A stretch of 64,000 bases of DNA from Phragmites australis. Taxonomy: Eukaryota; Streptophyta; Magnoliopsida; Poales; Poaceae. The stretch covers positions 30,569,501 through 30,633,500 of the forward strand of contig NC_084929.1 in assembly GCF_958298935.1 (NCBI RefSeq), in the 5' to 3' direction. The notes beneath the pieces were generated by a model that did not search any database, had not been told where the DNA came from, and was given only the letters and a program-made list of their open reading frames with translations. Positions 1 through 12,100 of this stretch are shown here, piece by piece (within the stretch, counting starts at the first letter, position 1; the number at the start of each line of letters is the position of its first letter). A program made the position numbers and the translations under genes.

Positions 1-996
1 GTGCCATCAAGATTGTGGTGGACGATGTCGAGGCTGCCGAGATGTTGCGTCATTCACCGAGACCCCAACGTCATCACGCTGGCTGCTGGATGTCACGCAC
101 GACCTGGAGGTCAGCTAGTGCACTTAGGTGCATTGGTGCATGCATGCATACACGTACGCAGATCGTGAAGCTGAGCATTGGAGTGTACATGCTTTCACTG
201 ACGGTGTTCCCTAGCCTGCGCGCACCGCTTATCTACACCAATTTCCTCTCACTTTCCTCCCATCCCGACGACACTGCCAAGTCATCAAATTGGACAAGCT
301 GAGCGTCACCATGCATGATCTTCCATCTACTACGACTACGTGATGTTCATGACCGATGAGACCAAACAATAAGGGTGGGTGTAGGCCAATGCATCGGCTG
401 CGCCACAACCGGCTCATGGACCGACGAGGCCATGGATGACGTTGGCGCCCCATCTACACCATTTACACCATCACATGCATGAAGAATGCGGAGCGAAGAC
501 CGAAGAAGATGACCATGTACGCAGCTTAATCGGAGGTTCTCCAACTGGCTTCACCAGCACAAGCACAGGTAATTAACTAGGAGTCTTTTGAGATCCTGGG
601 AACCAGAAGGCCACGTTGCCTAAGTCGGATCATCGCCAATAGGCTATGGAGTGCACATATACAGATGGGAACCTGTATTTGTATTTATCAAAAATATGAA
701 TAAAATATGTGTTCCTTATATTTCTTTGTTTATTTTGTGTACTTAGGTACACTGGCACACCCGCACCCTTACACCCCGGGCTAAGAAATTTTAGATGGAT
801 TTCTCGCGTCCAAACAATTTATTTGATGGTTCTTGGAAAAATGTTGTAATTAGAAGCTCATGGAGAGATCCTAAGCTCAAATATGGGATAGAGAGATCAT
901 GAGCTTGTGCCATTTGAAGTTGATTTCCTCAGTGTTGTCCAATATTCTGAAGCATCAATTGAAAACAGATTCTGAAGCATGTACTTATTAAAAAAA
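1..996. other. Intergenic, no gene recognised
   Basis: I see no recognisable protein family, RNA gene or repeat boundary here. The first 600 bases are of mixed composition with only short open frames; 650-960 is AT-rich. Confidence 0.5.
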
Positions 997-1857
997 CACG
1001 AGTAGAAAAATGATTTGTACAGATGGTTTGAAAATTTCGTGCGGGACACTTTTTTGAACCGTCTGTGAACAAGAGTCTATACAAATTAGATTTGTACATA
1101 TAATTTTTGAATCGTCTGTACCAATTATTTGTACAGACGGCACATTATTGGAATCGTCCGTACTGGGTTTTTGGAGCTAAAAAAATTAAAAATATATTTT
1201 TTCTACCCACACCAACCCCTTATATTATTACATGGGTGTGGTCGGTAGTCACAAGATTTTTCACGTAAAATACCACGAGTTCGTTTTCTAGGAGTCGAAC
1301 ACGCAACCTCTAACCTTGCGTGAACATTTCTTACCGTCTCACCTGTCGTTCATTGCTGACTATTGTATAAAATAATCAATATAAGATATGCACTCAAAAT
1401 AAGTGGGACACTAGTTTGGACGGTTCTAAGTTTAGAACCGTCTGTACTGTTCTTTTTTATACAGACGGTTCTAATTTGAAACCGTTTGTACTATTAATAC
1501 CAATAGTACAGGCAATTGTAGTTTTAGAACCATATGTACTATTTCTTTATATACAAACAGTTCTAATTTAGAATTATCTATACTATTACTATCAATAGTG
1601 TAGACGGTTCTAAATTAGAACCATTTGGACAAAAAGTAACAGTACAGATAGTTACAAACCATAATAGTCTGTACTAATAATATAGACTGTTCTAGTTTAG
1701 AACCGTCTGTACTGTAGCGTCCCACTTTGTTATAAGTGCTCGTTATTATTTTTCTCAGATGGTTCTAGTTTGGAGCCGTATGTGACACCTTTTGTACAGA
1801 CAGCTTCATAGATCCGTCTGTACAGAGACGTCTCGCTAAATGGATTCTATAGTAGTG
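997..1857. mobile_element. Short non-autonomous CACTA (En/Spm-like) element
   Basis: The right end reads CTATAGTAGTG, whose complement starts CACTACTATAG. The left end is a degenerate copy, CACGAGTAGAAAAATG. Both ends are flanked by the 3-bp direct repeat AAA (994-996 and 1858-1860), the duplication size of CACTA elements. The interior is packed with direct and inverted copies of a motif close to GTACAGACGGTTC, typical of CACTA subterminal repeats. There is no transposase, so it would depend on a partner. The left terminus carries mismatches, so that end is less certain. Confidence 0.7.
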
Positions 1858-3094
1858 AAAAGAACTACAAAAGCTGCATGAAACACTTATATGGAGTTCC
1901 AATTTGATGGTATGGCTAGGAAGCAACGAACTGAAATATTTGTTTTTCAGTTTCTTCTTAGCTACTTTTGTTAATCTCTGCTACTTTTTGCATTGGTCTT
2001 GCAAGCTTGCGGGATGTCGTGGTAGCAATTATGGAAAGAGAATTTGTTTGCTTCTTGAAGAATTGTTAGGCTATACAATTTGGAGTTAACAGCTGAACCA
2101 AAAGCGGTATGATAGCCCTAGGCTCTTAATTCTTTTTTGTTGTTTCTCATCCATAGTGTACACTGTGTTAATTATATAATTGATGTGATGAAAGATGAAT
2201 TGTCATTTTTAATTGCTGACGCAATATGCGAAGATCCTGCCCAGCTTTGATCCACATGCTGGGAAATGTATTTACCAATATGAGTTTGGTCAAGGTGGGA
2301 TGTGCCATTGTGCTAATCTTTTTTACTGCTAGAATTCTTGGATGCTAATCTTTCCCTTTTATTTTGCGGCAATTCTTGTGTGTTAATTTTCTTGATTTTG
2401 TAGCATTGGCGAGGGCGTTGCCTCTCCAGTCAGCTTGACGACTGTGTTGTAAGGCTAAAAGACTAGTGCCATTGCGTTTCAATTCTAGGAGGGCAGATGG
2501 CTGCGGACAGTGCCTATGTGTGAGGGCATATTGGATGGTGATGGCAACACAAAACATGGAGGCATGCATAGAACTAGCGGACAGCTGCTAGGATGCACAT
2601 TGGTAGTGTCCGGTAGGCTAGCAACTGGTAGGTGAGCAGCGTAGCAGCACCCAACCAACATCGATGTAGGCGCTCTGTTACTCATCGTGTGATTTCATTT
2701 CCCTACGATGTTTCCCTTTGGGTTTTTGCCTGCCTTGTTACTGATATATATGTATTTTTGGTTCAGTTCAATTTGATTCAATAAGGGAAATATATACTGC
2801 CGGTCGCTTGACAATTTTTTTTCATTTTCTTCTAAACTACGCCAAGGGGGCAACGTCACAAATTTGGCATCAACTCGATCTTTTAGAAATATTGCTAATT
2901 TTTTTGTTATCTTATTTTATCCAAATATGTATAGACAAGTTACAAGGATGTGTTATTTTGTATTAGCTCCGCGCAGCTAAGTATATTATCTCTTGAAAAT
3001 ATTTGACTCTCGTTGCAACACACAGTATTCAACTAGCATCTGCCAAAAGGGACACGTACCAGACTACCAGAGTGATCTAGAACCAGAAACAGCG
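1858..3094. other. Intergenic, no gene recognised
   Basis: An open frame of 61 codons at 1904-2089 and a short stretch near 2225-2300 (frame reading ILPSFDPHAGK) look vaguely protein-like, but I cannot assign them to a family. The rest is AT-rich. A captured gene fragment is possible but unsupported. Confidence 0.35.
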
Positions 3095-3420
3095 TAAGTC
3101 CATCTCCAGTAGAGATAGCAAATGCCACCTGCATCACTATAGCAGGTACTTTTGCCACATCTGCTACCTCTCATCGTACTCTAGCAGAGGCGACATCTAG
3201 TTCTATAGTATTGTGGGTGGGGGGTGAGTACCTCAAATTTGAGGTACTCTCTCTCCTCTCTCAACCATGTTCACAGAGGATGACTGTGGGTCTGAATGGA
3301 GGAGGAGGGTAATGAAATATAGGAAATAGGGTAGCTATTGGAGATAAAAAAAAATAGAAACTACTTTGATAGTATTAAGGGATACTATAATAATATTATA
3401 GGTACAACTTTTTAAGTACT

Positions 3421-4065
3421 TGTTGGTTTTCGGCACCCAGGACCACGCGCCTCGACCAGCTCACGCTCCTCGACCACGCGAGCAACCAGCAAATCTGACC
3501 ACCCCAGCGACCAGTAGTACGTGTTGTGCTCAAGCACGCATCCGCCGACTTCAAGCTCGACCATGTGGTCGACCAGCTACTCGCGAGTCACAAACTTCCC
3601 AACGAGAAAACAAGGCTGGAACTTGACGATTCGATGAAAGCAAAACATATCGATAGTTTGGGGCAATTTTTCGATTCTATTAACTCACGTCCTTTCTCTA
3701 ACTTCCGTCATACATCTTAGGACCAAAGCTCTGCTTATATGGCCTAGAGTACCACGCATACAGACTCCGACTCACCTACGACCTAGACTCCATGAAAACT
3801 AGTATAACTGGCCAGCACAAGTTATCCGACTTGTATTTGGACTGACTCGTTTGCATTAACTAACACACACAAGCATATGACTCGGACTTGATCGACTGTC
3901 GTATATTCCATGAACTTGTAGACCTTCTATATGAGTACGTATACAACAACTGGCCAACCAATAACATCATAGCTTTCTACGTGCATGCATTAACTTGCCT
4001 ATACTAATACAATCTCTAGATGACCTTGATTTCCTAAACACACCAAAACAAGATTAATTCTAACA
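3421..4065 (-). repeat. 3' LTR of the Copia element
   Basis: A 645-bp direct repeat of 5316-5950 in the same orientation. It keeps the TG...CA termini when read on the minus strand. Confidence 0.88.
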
Positions 4066-4288
4066 ATCACCCCTTAATCTTGTTCTCTTCATGCACTCCA
4101 AAATCTTGATGTCCGTCACTCATCTTTACCTAAGCTTCAATTGTCTTCTCGCCAGTGACACAACTTGACGACGATTGAGACTTTGATCGGAGCTTAAGCA
4201 CTTCCAATTGTTCACGCTTTCTTGCGCCTAGTTTACCGTAGAGAAACCTAAAAAACAACACAAACACACGCAGAGCTTCGGCACTCAA

Positions 4289-4696
4289 CTAACTCATCAT
4301 AACCAGACTCCTGGAGCTTCTATGTGCTCTCGTTCTTTGTTTCTCTATCGACACCACCAGACCATACTTGATTTGGGATGACTGAGTTTGCAACACAACC
4401 TCACCTTTCATGTTGCGCTGAACCCATGTATCCGTCTTCACCACCACAGAGGAATCTTCGATGGCCACCACCATCACCGATACACACTTAGCGACTACCT
4501 TCTCCTTCGGGTCATCGTGATCGATAGCGTCCCAAACGCCTTGTGCATGCATGAACACCTTAATCTTAATTGTGTAGTTGCTCCCCGTAAGCATTAAATA
4601 GTGTAGTGACACCAGTGAACTCTCTTTTGCCGGCACTCCTAATCCAGACATTGTCGCTGATGTTGGTTCGCTACCTCTACTATTCATCAACTGCAC
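4289..4696 (-). pseudogene. Copia gag fragment (UBN2/DUF4219-type)
   Basis: The 135-codon frame contains LTGSNYTIKIKVFMHAQGVWDAI. This matches the start of Copia gag proteins, where a LTGTNYxxWxxxMK...QGLWDAI pattern is usual. The rest of gag and all of pol are missing, and the conserved Trp after NYT is lost. It lies on the coding strand of the surrounding LTR element, between its primer-binding site and polypurine tract. I infer a decayed nucleocapsid-type protein that probably no longer works. Confidence 0.7.
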
Positions 4697-5300
4697 ACAA
4701 CAGATTTCCTAGCTTCTCGAAGTATGTATCTCCTGAGTACTATTAGCTCGCCGAGTACTTTTTTAGTATTTGCAAACTTGTTGAATTGTTCGTCGAGTAG
4801 TATCGAGTAGATTCGAGCTTAGTGAGTACTTAACCGAGTACTTTCGAGCTTCTCGACGAATCTCAGCTCTAATCTTCACCTAGGCTCTGGTCTGTTCTCG
4901 CCTTGCACCTAGAGTCTGCACCAGATACGCCTGGACTCCACCAAGCCCCCACGTGTGATTCTGCGCATTGACTTATCCTCATGGACATGTCCGACCAGGA
5001 CTCACTGAGTCGCATCAAGACATGAACCACCCTAGCCAGCCGTGTGCATACCAGCTACCAACGCCTGATGACACGTGTCGCCCGTCTGGCTTGGACTCCT
5101 CGCGAAAAATTGAACACTGCCGGTCTATACGTGCCTAGCCCACGCGCTAGACTCTATACCACCACTGTCAGCCCACAACCATGATCCAGTCTCTGCGAAT
5201 CACCTCGTGCCACCCTTCCTCGATGATGCCATGCCGACGGTGTAGCCGCTCCTCGACGTAGCACTGACCTCGCGATAGCATCATCTTCTACATCTTAATA

Positions 5301-5313
5301 GGCTCTGATACCA
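5301..5313 (-). other. Primer-binding site (initiator Met-tRNA) of the Copia element
   Basis: The complement reads TGGTATCAGAGCC, the standard match to the 3' end of plant initiator Met-tRNA. It sits 2 bases inside the 5' LTR. Confidence 0.88.
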
Positions 5314-5315
5314 AT

Positions 5316-5950
5316 CGTTGGTTTTCGACACCTAGGGCCACGCGCCTCGATCAGCTCACTTTCCTCGACCACGCGAGCGACCAGTAAAATCCGACCACCC
5401 CAGCGACAAGTAGTACGTGCTATGCTCGAGCACGCGTCCGCCGAGTACGAGCTCGACCACATGGTTGACCAACTACTCACGAGTCGTGAACTTCCCATCG
5501 ATAAAACAAAGCTGGAACTTGACGATTTGATGAAAGCAAAACAAATGATAGTTTGGGGCAATTTTTCGACTCTATTAACTCATGTCCTTTCTCTAACTTC
5601 AGTCATATATCTCAGGACCCCCGAGCTCTATTTATATGGCTCCAAGTACCACACATATAGACTCCGACTCGCCTACGAACTAGACTCCATGCAAACTAGT
5701 ATAACCGGCTAGCACAAGTTATCCGACTTATATCTGGACTCTACCTCGTTTGCAACAACTAACACACGAAAGCATGCGTCAGACTTGATAGACTATTATG
5801 TATTCCGTGAACTCATAGAACTTCTATACGATACATATACAATAACTGGCCAATTAATAACATTCTAGCCTTCCACGTACATACATCAACTTACCTATAC
5901 TAATACAATCTCCAGACGAACTTGATTTTCTAAACACATTAATTCTAACA
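5316..5950 (-). repeat. 5' LTR of the Copia element
   Basis: Direct repeat partner of 3421-4065, about 635 bp. It shows scattered substitutions and small indels relative to its partner, so the insertion is not recent. Confidence 0.88.
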
Positions 5951-6117
5951 GTACTTGCTAGAGATATTACCGTGCAGGGCTCCAAGCACACGGTGACACG
6001 TATGGCCACTGGCGAGTGAGCCCCACCGAGAGGGTAGGTGGCGTCGCTGTCACACTGTCACGGTCGCACCCCACCCAAAAATTAGCTTAGATTTGGTGCG
6101 GTGGAGCAACGCACAAG

Positions 6118-9100
6118 ATGGCCACAGCGCACCTGCTGCGACGCGCCTCCTCCGCCTTCCACTCCACCTCGCGCTCCCCTCTCGTCCGCCGCTCCGGCCT
6201 CCAGCTCCGCGCCGCCATGGCCTCCGCCGCCTCCCCCTTCCAGAAGATCCAGATCCAGCGTGAGGACACCGTACGTCAGCTGCTCTCCCTCCCCTCCCCT
6301 CCCCTCCCGCCCGTCTCCTCTCCTCTCCTCTCGCAAAACCCGTCGGCTCGCAGGGCTTTTCTAGGGTTTTTCTGCGCGTCCTCCGTTCTGTCTAGCCACT
6401 ATCTTTTTGAATTTGGCTCGCATTTCACGAAGATTGCGAGGGTTAGCTCCCGTTTGTAGGGATTTTATTTTCAGTCTTTCTTTCCCCGATGTAAGAGATT
6501 ACTTCGTTCGATTTGAAGCTGGAATGATCGTTCTGTTGTGATACCTGTATAGTACTTTTGGATGGGCTATCTCATTTATGGACGATGCGGTTTCACCTAA
6601 TTCAATCCAACGAGATGATATTGAATTTTGCTTTTATTTGTATGAATTTTTGTTTTATTCCTTCCTTTTCTTTTCCTCTTCAACTTTGGCTTTATTTCCT
6701 TGGATGCTCCGCTTTCTCTTTTAGTTTTGTTTACTCTTTTATATTTTTTCTTCTTTTTCACAAGACGTTTTTTAGTAACAAAGGGCGTGACATGTGATTG
6801 TGATGTCGACAAAGTAGCCGACGGGGAATCAACGCAGTACCAAGAAAAATCAATTTAATTGGAATTTGTAATATTTGTTCGACCTTTTTTTTTGCTTATA
6901 TTATGTTTACTTAAAGGGGTGGTTTGACTAACTAAAAAAATATAGAGAGTCCTGTTTGGTGCAATTTTATAGAATCGCCATTTTTCACCTTGTCTATTTT
7001 CAGTTTTTCTATTACATGTGTGTTTCTTTTGTTATCTTTGTATTGCCATGGAATATTTACGTTTTCAACGTTGCTCTATGGTTTTCACATCGCCGTAAAA
7101 CAACGGAGTATATGACAACAATGTTGAAAACACCATGTCCATTCTTACTTCAAGATAGTTTGAAATTGTAATGGATGCCATTACTGTTTTAGGGATTTGA
7201 CCAAGGATTTATTACCTTTCACCGAGTTTAATGGAATACATTTTCTTAGGAGTGGAATGACTTCGAAATGTAGCCATATAGATACGCTTGATAGATGATG
7301 GAAGTGGAATAACTTCGATAGATTTTCCCAGATTTATTTAAAGAATTGACTTGCTACATCCTAGAAAAATTTCTGAATTTTGTGCTCTGGAAATTCTTCT
7401 GAAGTTATAACTTTTCTGGGGATAGGGATCCGAATATAAATGCTGAAAATATGGGAGGTGGGATCTTGGCCAGATAATTAGCTGTGCACAGTGTAACGAG
7501 CTTAATTTTTGTTTTGGAGACATGTGCAGCAACCTTGCAGTTTTGTACCTAGTTATCTTGTTCCTAGTTTGCACAATAAAAGTAATGCTAGATGGTGATG
7601 CTTTCACTTTCTTGGACTACGCGAGCAAAAGTCGGTTTGTATTCTGTGGAAGTTTCCCCGATGCACAACATATACTGTATCTACCTTGGTATCAGGCAAT
7701 ATGCCAACCAAGGATGGTAATTTGGGAAGTTTTTCTTCTATTGGCAACAGGGAATTTATGATAGCCAAAAACATAAATCATGTAATACAGCTTTAACTGA
7801 AGAAAGGGACCACCAAGATTTTTTTGTTTACTACAAATATGATTTTCTAGCTTTGATCTGTTATCTTATATTCCAATTTAATCTGTTATCTGTAGACTTT
7901 TGATGCCTATGTTGTTGGCAAAGAAAATGCTCCTGGAATTGTGGTTTTGCAAGAGTGGTGGGGAGTTGACTATGAGATAAAGAATCACGCGGTCCACATT
8001 TCCCAACTTGGTGGAGGATACAGAGCACTTATTCCAGAGTATGATCGTATCTTGTGTTGCTTTCAATTTTATCACTTCAGTAATAAAAAATGAATGCTTC
8101 ATAAGATGCCAACTGTTGCTCACAATATTGTTACTTTGTCAAGCACTTGATTTCTTGACGTCATTTTGCCTTCTCAGTTTGTACCGTGGGAAAGTTGCTC
8201 TCGATGTTGCTGAGGCACAACATCTTATGGAAGGTCTGGACTGGCAGGGTGCAGTCAAGGATATTCAGGCTTCAGTTAAATGGCTCAAGACAAATGGATC
8301 CCCCAAGGTAGGAGTTGTTTGTCTTTATATAAGTTACTGGGAAACTGTTTCGATTAACTACTACTATCCCGTTGAGAATCTATCACTGTACGATACTAGG
8401 GTCCTTTTCTTGTCAGAGAAGCACAATTGGCTCTCTTATGGTATTGAGCTCCAAAGTCTCCAATACGCTGGAAGGATAGCAATATATTAGTCTTACAATG
8501 CACTCTGTTGTTTGTCAGTTTTAACCCTGTTGTTTTTACTCTTATCTTAATTGGAAAGATATCTCCTCTGCATGTTCTCTTAACAAATGCACTGGATGAA
8601 TAAGAGTAGATTAGTCATACAATTTACTGGCATGGCCATCTAAAGGTGTTAGATTTTGGCAGTTGTGAAGGAATTACTAAAATGTCAGACGTTTACTTAA
8701 CCATATTCCGGAAAGAGACTCAAGTCTCTTATGTTATCTTCTGTTGAAGCCTTCATCACACCACATTCAGTTAGCTAGGCATGGTCTAGCCTGACTTGTA
8801 TCTAGTGAGCTAGGCTCATTTGAGTCAGGCTGTGTGCATGCAGTGCTATTTGTTTGGTTGACTGCATATGCTTAGTCTGGTTGAGAAGAGATTATGTTTG
8901 GTTGCCCGCATGAGTATATGTTGTATAGGATTGAAATTAAAAAAACAAGTGTTAACATGATGTTTATTTTGCGTAAAGACACTTTACAGTACTTCATTTA
9001 TCATATTAAGCCTTAATCCAATTTAAAATGTACTAATATGAGTTAATACTCACTAATTATATGCTAATACCATCATTAGCGCAGCCTGGCTCGGGAGAAA

Positions 9101-12100
9101 CGGATCCTAGGAGCCAGGCTGCAATAGTGATTTTGCATCGCTCGGGACAGGCTCATGCGTGCAGCCATGCATCTTAACGTGCGTGCCTGCACGTGCAGGC
9201 TTGGCCCGCCCCATCCGCCGGCAACCAAACAGGCCCTTAATATATGTGTCATGGGTCAAGATCTAGGCTATGGCCCAATAAGACCGGTTGGCCCAAAAGG
9301 CCACTTGTGGGTACTATAGCGGCGGTCGGGTCCACGTTGTTTCTTGGCCGTTAAGTAGATTAGGGTTTTTCATAACTTTTCAAATTGTAATAAATTATTT
9401 AGGGGCCAAGTTAGCCTCTCTATATAAAAAGAGAAAAATCATCAATAAAGAGATAAACAAGAATTTAGAAAGGAAGCGCTTCTTGCGTTCAGGCGTCTGG
9501 TGCCTGGCCGACCCTCGCCCTCTCTCTCACGCCTTTGGCTCCTTGCGCCCAAAACCCTAGCCACCGTCCACCATACCTGTCGACGACCTCTGTGGTCGCT
9601 ATCCCCCTTCTCTCATCCCTCTAATAAACAACCACCATTACATCTGGTATTAGAGACCACTCTGACGTTATGGATTTCGTCGTAGGGATTGATCCTGCAG
9701 TCAACTCAAGATCTACATACGCAGATGCGATCGCAAAGACTGCATCGACCTCGACAACGACAAAGCGGGCATGTTCCTCACGTGAACAGTAACCGTGATA
9801 CTGTTCATCGCGTGAACAGTACTATGGGCTCTGATTTCCTCCGATCTTCATGCTCCATTCGTCGCCGATCCTACGCCTTCATCACGGGATCTTTGTAGGT
9901 AATTTGAGGAATTTCGTTGTGAATGCCGACAATGTATCGATGAGTTGTTCACCGTCCTCAACATTCCTCGGATCCAAAGGAGGCGCCTAAGCTTTCTTCC
10001 CCCTTACCGTGCCGATCGCTAGCCTCAGATGCCTATACCAACAAGGATGATCAGCAGCAGGTTGCTTTACCGCCGACAACAGTCATTCTGCCAGATGCTA
10101 TCATCCCATCATCAACAGCTTCATCAGAGGTCATGACCAACACTTCTCGACGACCACCGGCAGATGAACACTCTTGCAACATCGCCTACACGTCGAACAT
10201 CAGCTTTCCCTCTACGCCGATCTTCCACCCTATCTCGATGCCAAGTGGTGCTGCCCATGTCTCCCTAGGTGTGCTCGCCGACGACTTCTCCGTCGGCATC
10301 GACGCTGTCCTCCACGACATTTTCTTCGACAAGCACGACGTCGTCTCATCTGCTTCTCCAGAATCTGCGGAGGATGTGACCAGAGACTTCCTTTCCTTAG
10401 GCTTCGTCGTACCATCTGCTCTCTCCCATGACCTAAAAATTTTCTCTACAGATGGTCAGATCGCGCACAACAAAGAACCTATTATTATGGCAGCATCTAG
10501 TGTTCAGGAGGAACACACGGTCGCTACACAGGATTTTGTGGTGTCCGTGGTCACGGCGTCCCTGACCGAGGCTTATGACACTTCAGCAGCCGCAAACTCT
10601 CGTTTGCCACATGCGGCTGATTTGGAGATCACGCCTAGGGCAGGAGGCCCTAGGGCATCTCCAAATGCCGACCCCATAAGACTGTCACCAATCAAGTGCC
10701 TCACTAGGAAGGAGATTATGGAGAGGTGGTATATCAACCTTTGCCCTCAGTGCGATGAGGGGATTAGCGACAATCATGATTGCAAACACCTCTTCATCGT
10801 GGTTGATCGCGATTTCATCAATAATGATCCAGACCACACGGTACCGGCAGTAGTAGGCCATGAAGTTGCTGCAGGCAAGACCAACGTCGCCCTGCTCCAT
10901 GGCATGGTGCTCCAAGGTGTAGCCGCAACTGTCTACAATGTAATGATGGTGGGAGTTGCTAGTTCCTCCAGCACCTACAACTTCATCAACACTAAGCTGG
11001 GCATCGCTACTCCAACATCCGCTCCAAGTTGCATGGATGCTTTTGTTGTCGCTTGTCGCGTTCCTGTGTACACCGGCAGCCACACCAATACATGGCCGAT
11101 TGATCTTGGTGGAACAAATGATGTGGATGTCACCAACACCTCCATCTCTGTCAGCCGATTGATCTTGGTGGAACAAATGATGTGGATGTCACCAACACCT
11201 CCATCTTTGTCACGCACACAAACAGTACCGTGGGTACTGTAGCAGCGGCCGGGTCCACACCGTTTCTTGGCTGTTAAGTAGATTAGGGGTTTTTAGAACT
11301 TTCAAAATTGTAATAGATTACTTAGAGACCAAATTAGCCTCTCTATATAAAGAGAGGCAAACCATCAATAAAGAGATAAGCAAGCCGCTGGCCGACCCTC
11401 GCCCTCTCTCTCTCTCACGAGCCAGCTCCTTGCGCCCAAAACCCTAGCCGCCACCCACCATAGCCTCCAGTGACCTCCATGGTCGCCATCTCCGTCCTCT
11501 CCTCCCTCCAATAAACAACCACCATTACAGTATGACTTTTGGATTGATAGATATTGACAGGAGCATGAGTGGACGTTTGCAATGCAATTAAGATCACTAT
11601 GCATAAAATGAATAAAGTTGATTTTGATTTGTAACAATAAATTAAACTTCTATTTGGGATGTTTATATTGTCCTGAAAATTATGAGATGCCCTAATCAGT
11701 TTGGGCCCACGTGGAGAAACAAACAAAATTTCCTAATAATATGCTGAAGAATTGTATCTATGTTCTAAGGTAAATTGAGTCAGGCATTATTTTATGATAA
11801 TCCAAATCATTGTTGGATCAACCTAATTAATGCGCCCAAAAATTGCCTAACTATGGTAAGTAGGAAAGTTTCAATAGTGGTTAGTGAGCAATGATTAGTT
11901 CAAATTTTTAATGAAGAAATTAGGATAAAAAAATTAAGATTGTTTTAATAAGTTGGGCTTGATGTGCCTGAAAGTTTGCAGGAACCGTCTGCTCCTGAAA
12001 GACTAATTAGCAAGATGGAAAAAGTTTTATACCCATTTATGCTATAGGATAGTGAGTACTACCCATTTTTGCTATAGAGTAGTGAGTACTCTAACTAGCG

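Larger units (their letters stand above)
3421..5950 (-). mobile_element. Non-autonomous Copia LTR retrotransposon, structurally complete
   Basis: Two direct repeats of about 640 bp (3421-4065 and 5316-5950) bound a 1.25 kb interior. The 5-bp sequence GTACT lies immediately outside both ends (3416-3420, 5951-5955), a perfect target-site duplication. Read on the minus strand, the 5' LTR (5950-5316) is followed by a primer-binding site matching initiator Met-tRNA, TGGTATCAGAGCC (complement of 5301-5313). The 3' LTR (4065-3421) is preceded by a polypurine tract AAGGGGTGAT. LTRs start TGTTAGAATTAA and end CCAACA; the 5' LTR end is mutated to CCAACG. Only a gag fragment is coded, with no protease, integrase or reverse transcriptase, so it would need proteins from another element. 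Confidence 0.9.
3095..5972. mobile_element. MITE-like repeat split by a Copia element (member A)
   Basis: The left end carries GTCCATCTCCAGTAG. After removal of the retroelement at 3421-5950, the right end reads AGTACTTGCTAGAGATATTAC, roughly its inverted complement. Two related copies occur at 19958-20247 and 44330-44637; they share the CATCTCCA-type ends and an AT-rich right arm with TAATAGTATTATAATAAT-like sequence. The MITE itself is therefore 3095-3420 plus 5956-5972. The superfamily is not clear; no long target duplication is visible. Confidence 0.55.
9247..11529 (+). mobile_element. Non-autonomous LTR retrotransposon inside hydrolase intron 3
   Basis: The left LTR (9247-9642) and right LTR (about 11210/11230-11529) share blocks including GTAGATTAGGG, CTCTCTATATAA, ATCAATAAAGAGATAA and a common 3' end AACAACCACCATTACA. 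The left LTR is followed by TGGTATTAGAGACC (9645-9658), an initiator Met-tRNA primer site with two changes. The right LTR lacks about 60 bp of its 5' end, and no clear polypurine tract precedes it. Flanks ATATG (9242-9246) and GTATG (11530-11534) may be a 4/5-matching target duplication. The element is in the same direction as the host gene, so its TATA and AATAAA-like signals lie in the pre-mRNA. Confidence 0.8.

Noticed and set aside
1270..1340. tRNA-like B box (GTGTTCGACTCC on the minus strand) inside the CACTA element
   Set aside because: No matching cloverleaf, acceptor stem or clear A box at the right distance.
1904..2089. 61-codon open frame
   Set aside because: Chance-length frame in AT-rich DNA with no domain, splice sites or neighbours to support it.
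6082..6336. Gly/Arg-rich minus-strand frames over hydrolase exon 1
   Set aside because: Antisense shadow of a GC-rich transit-peptide exon.
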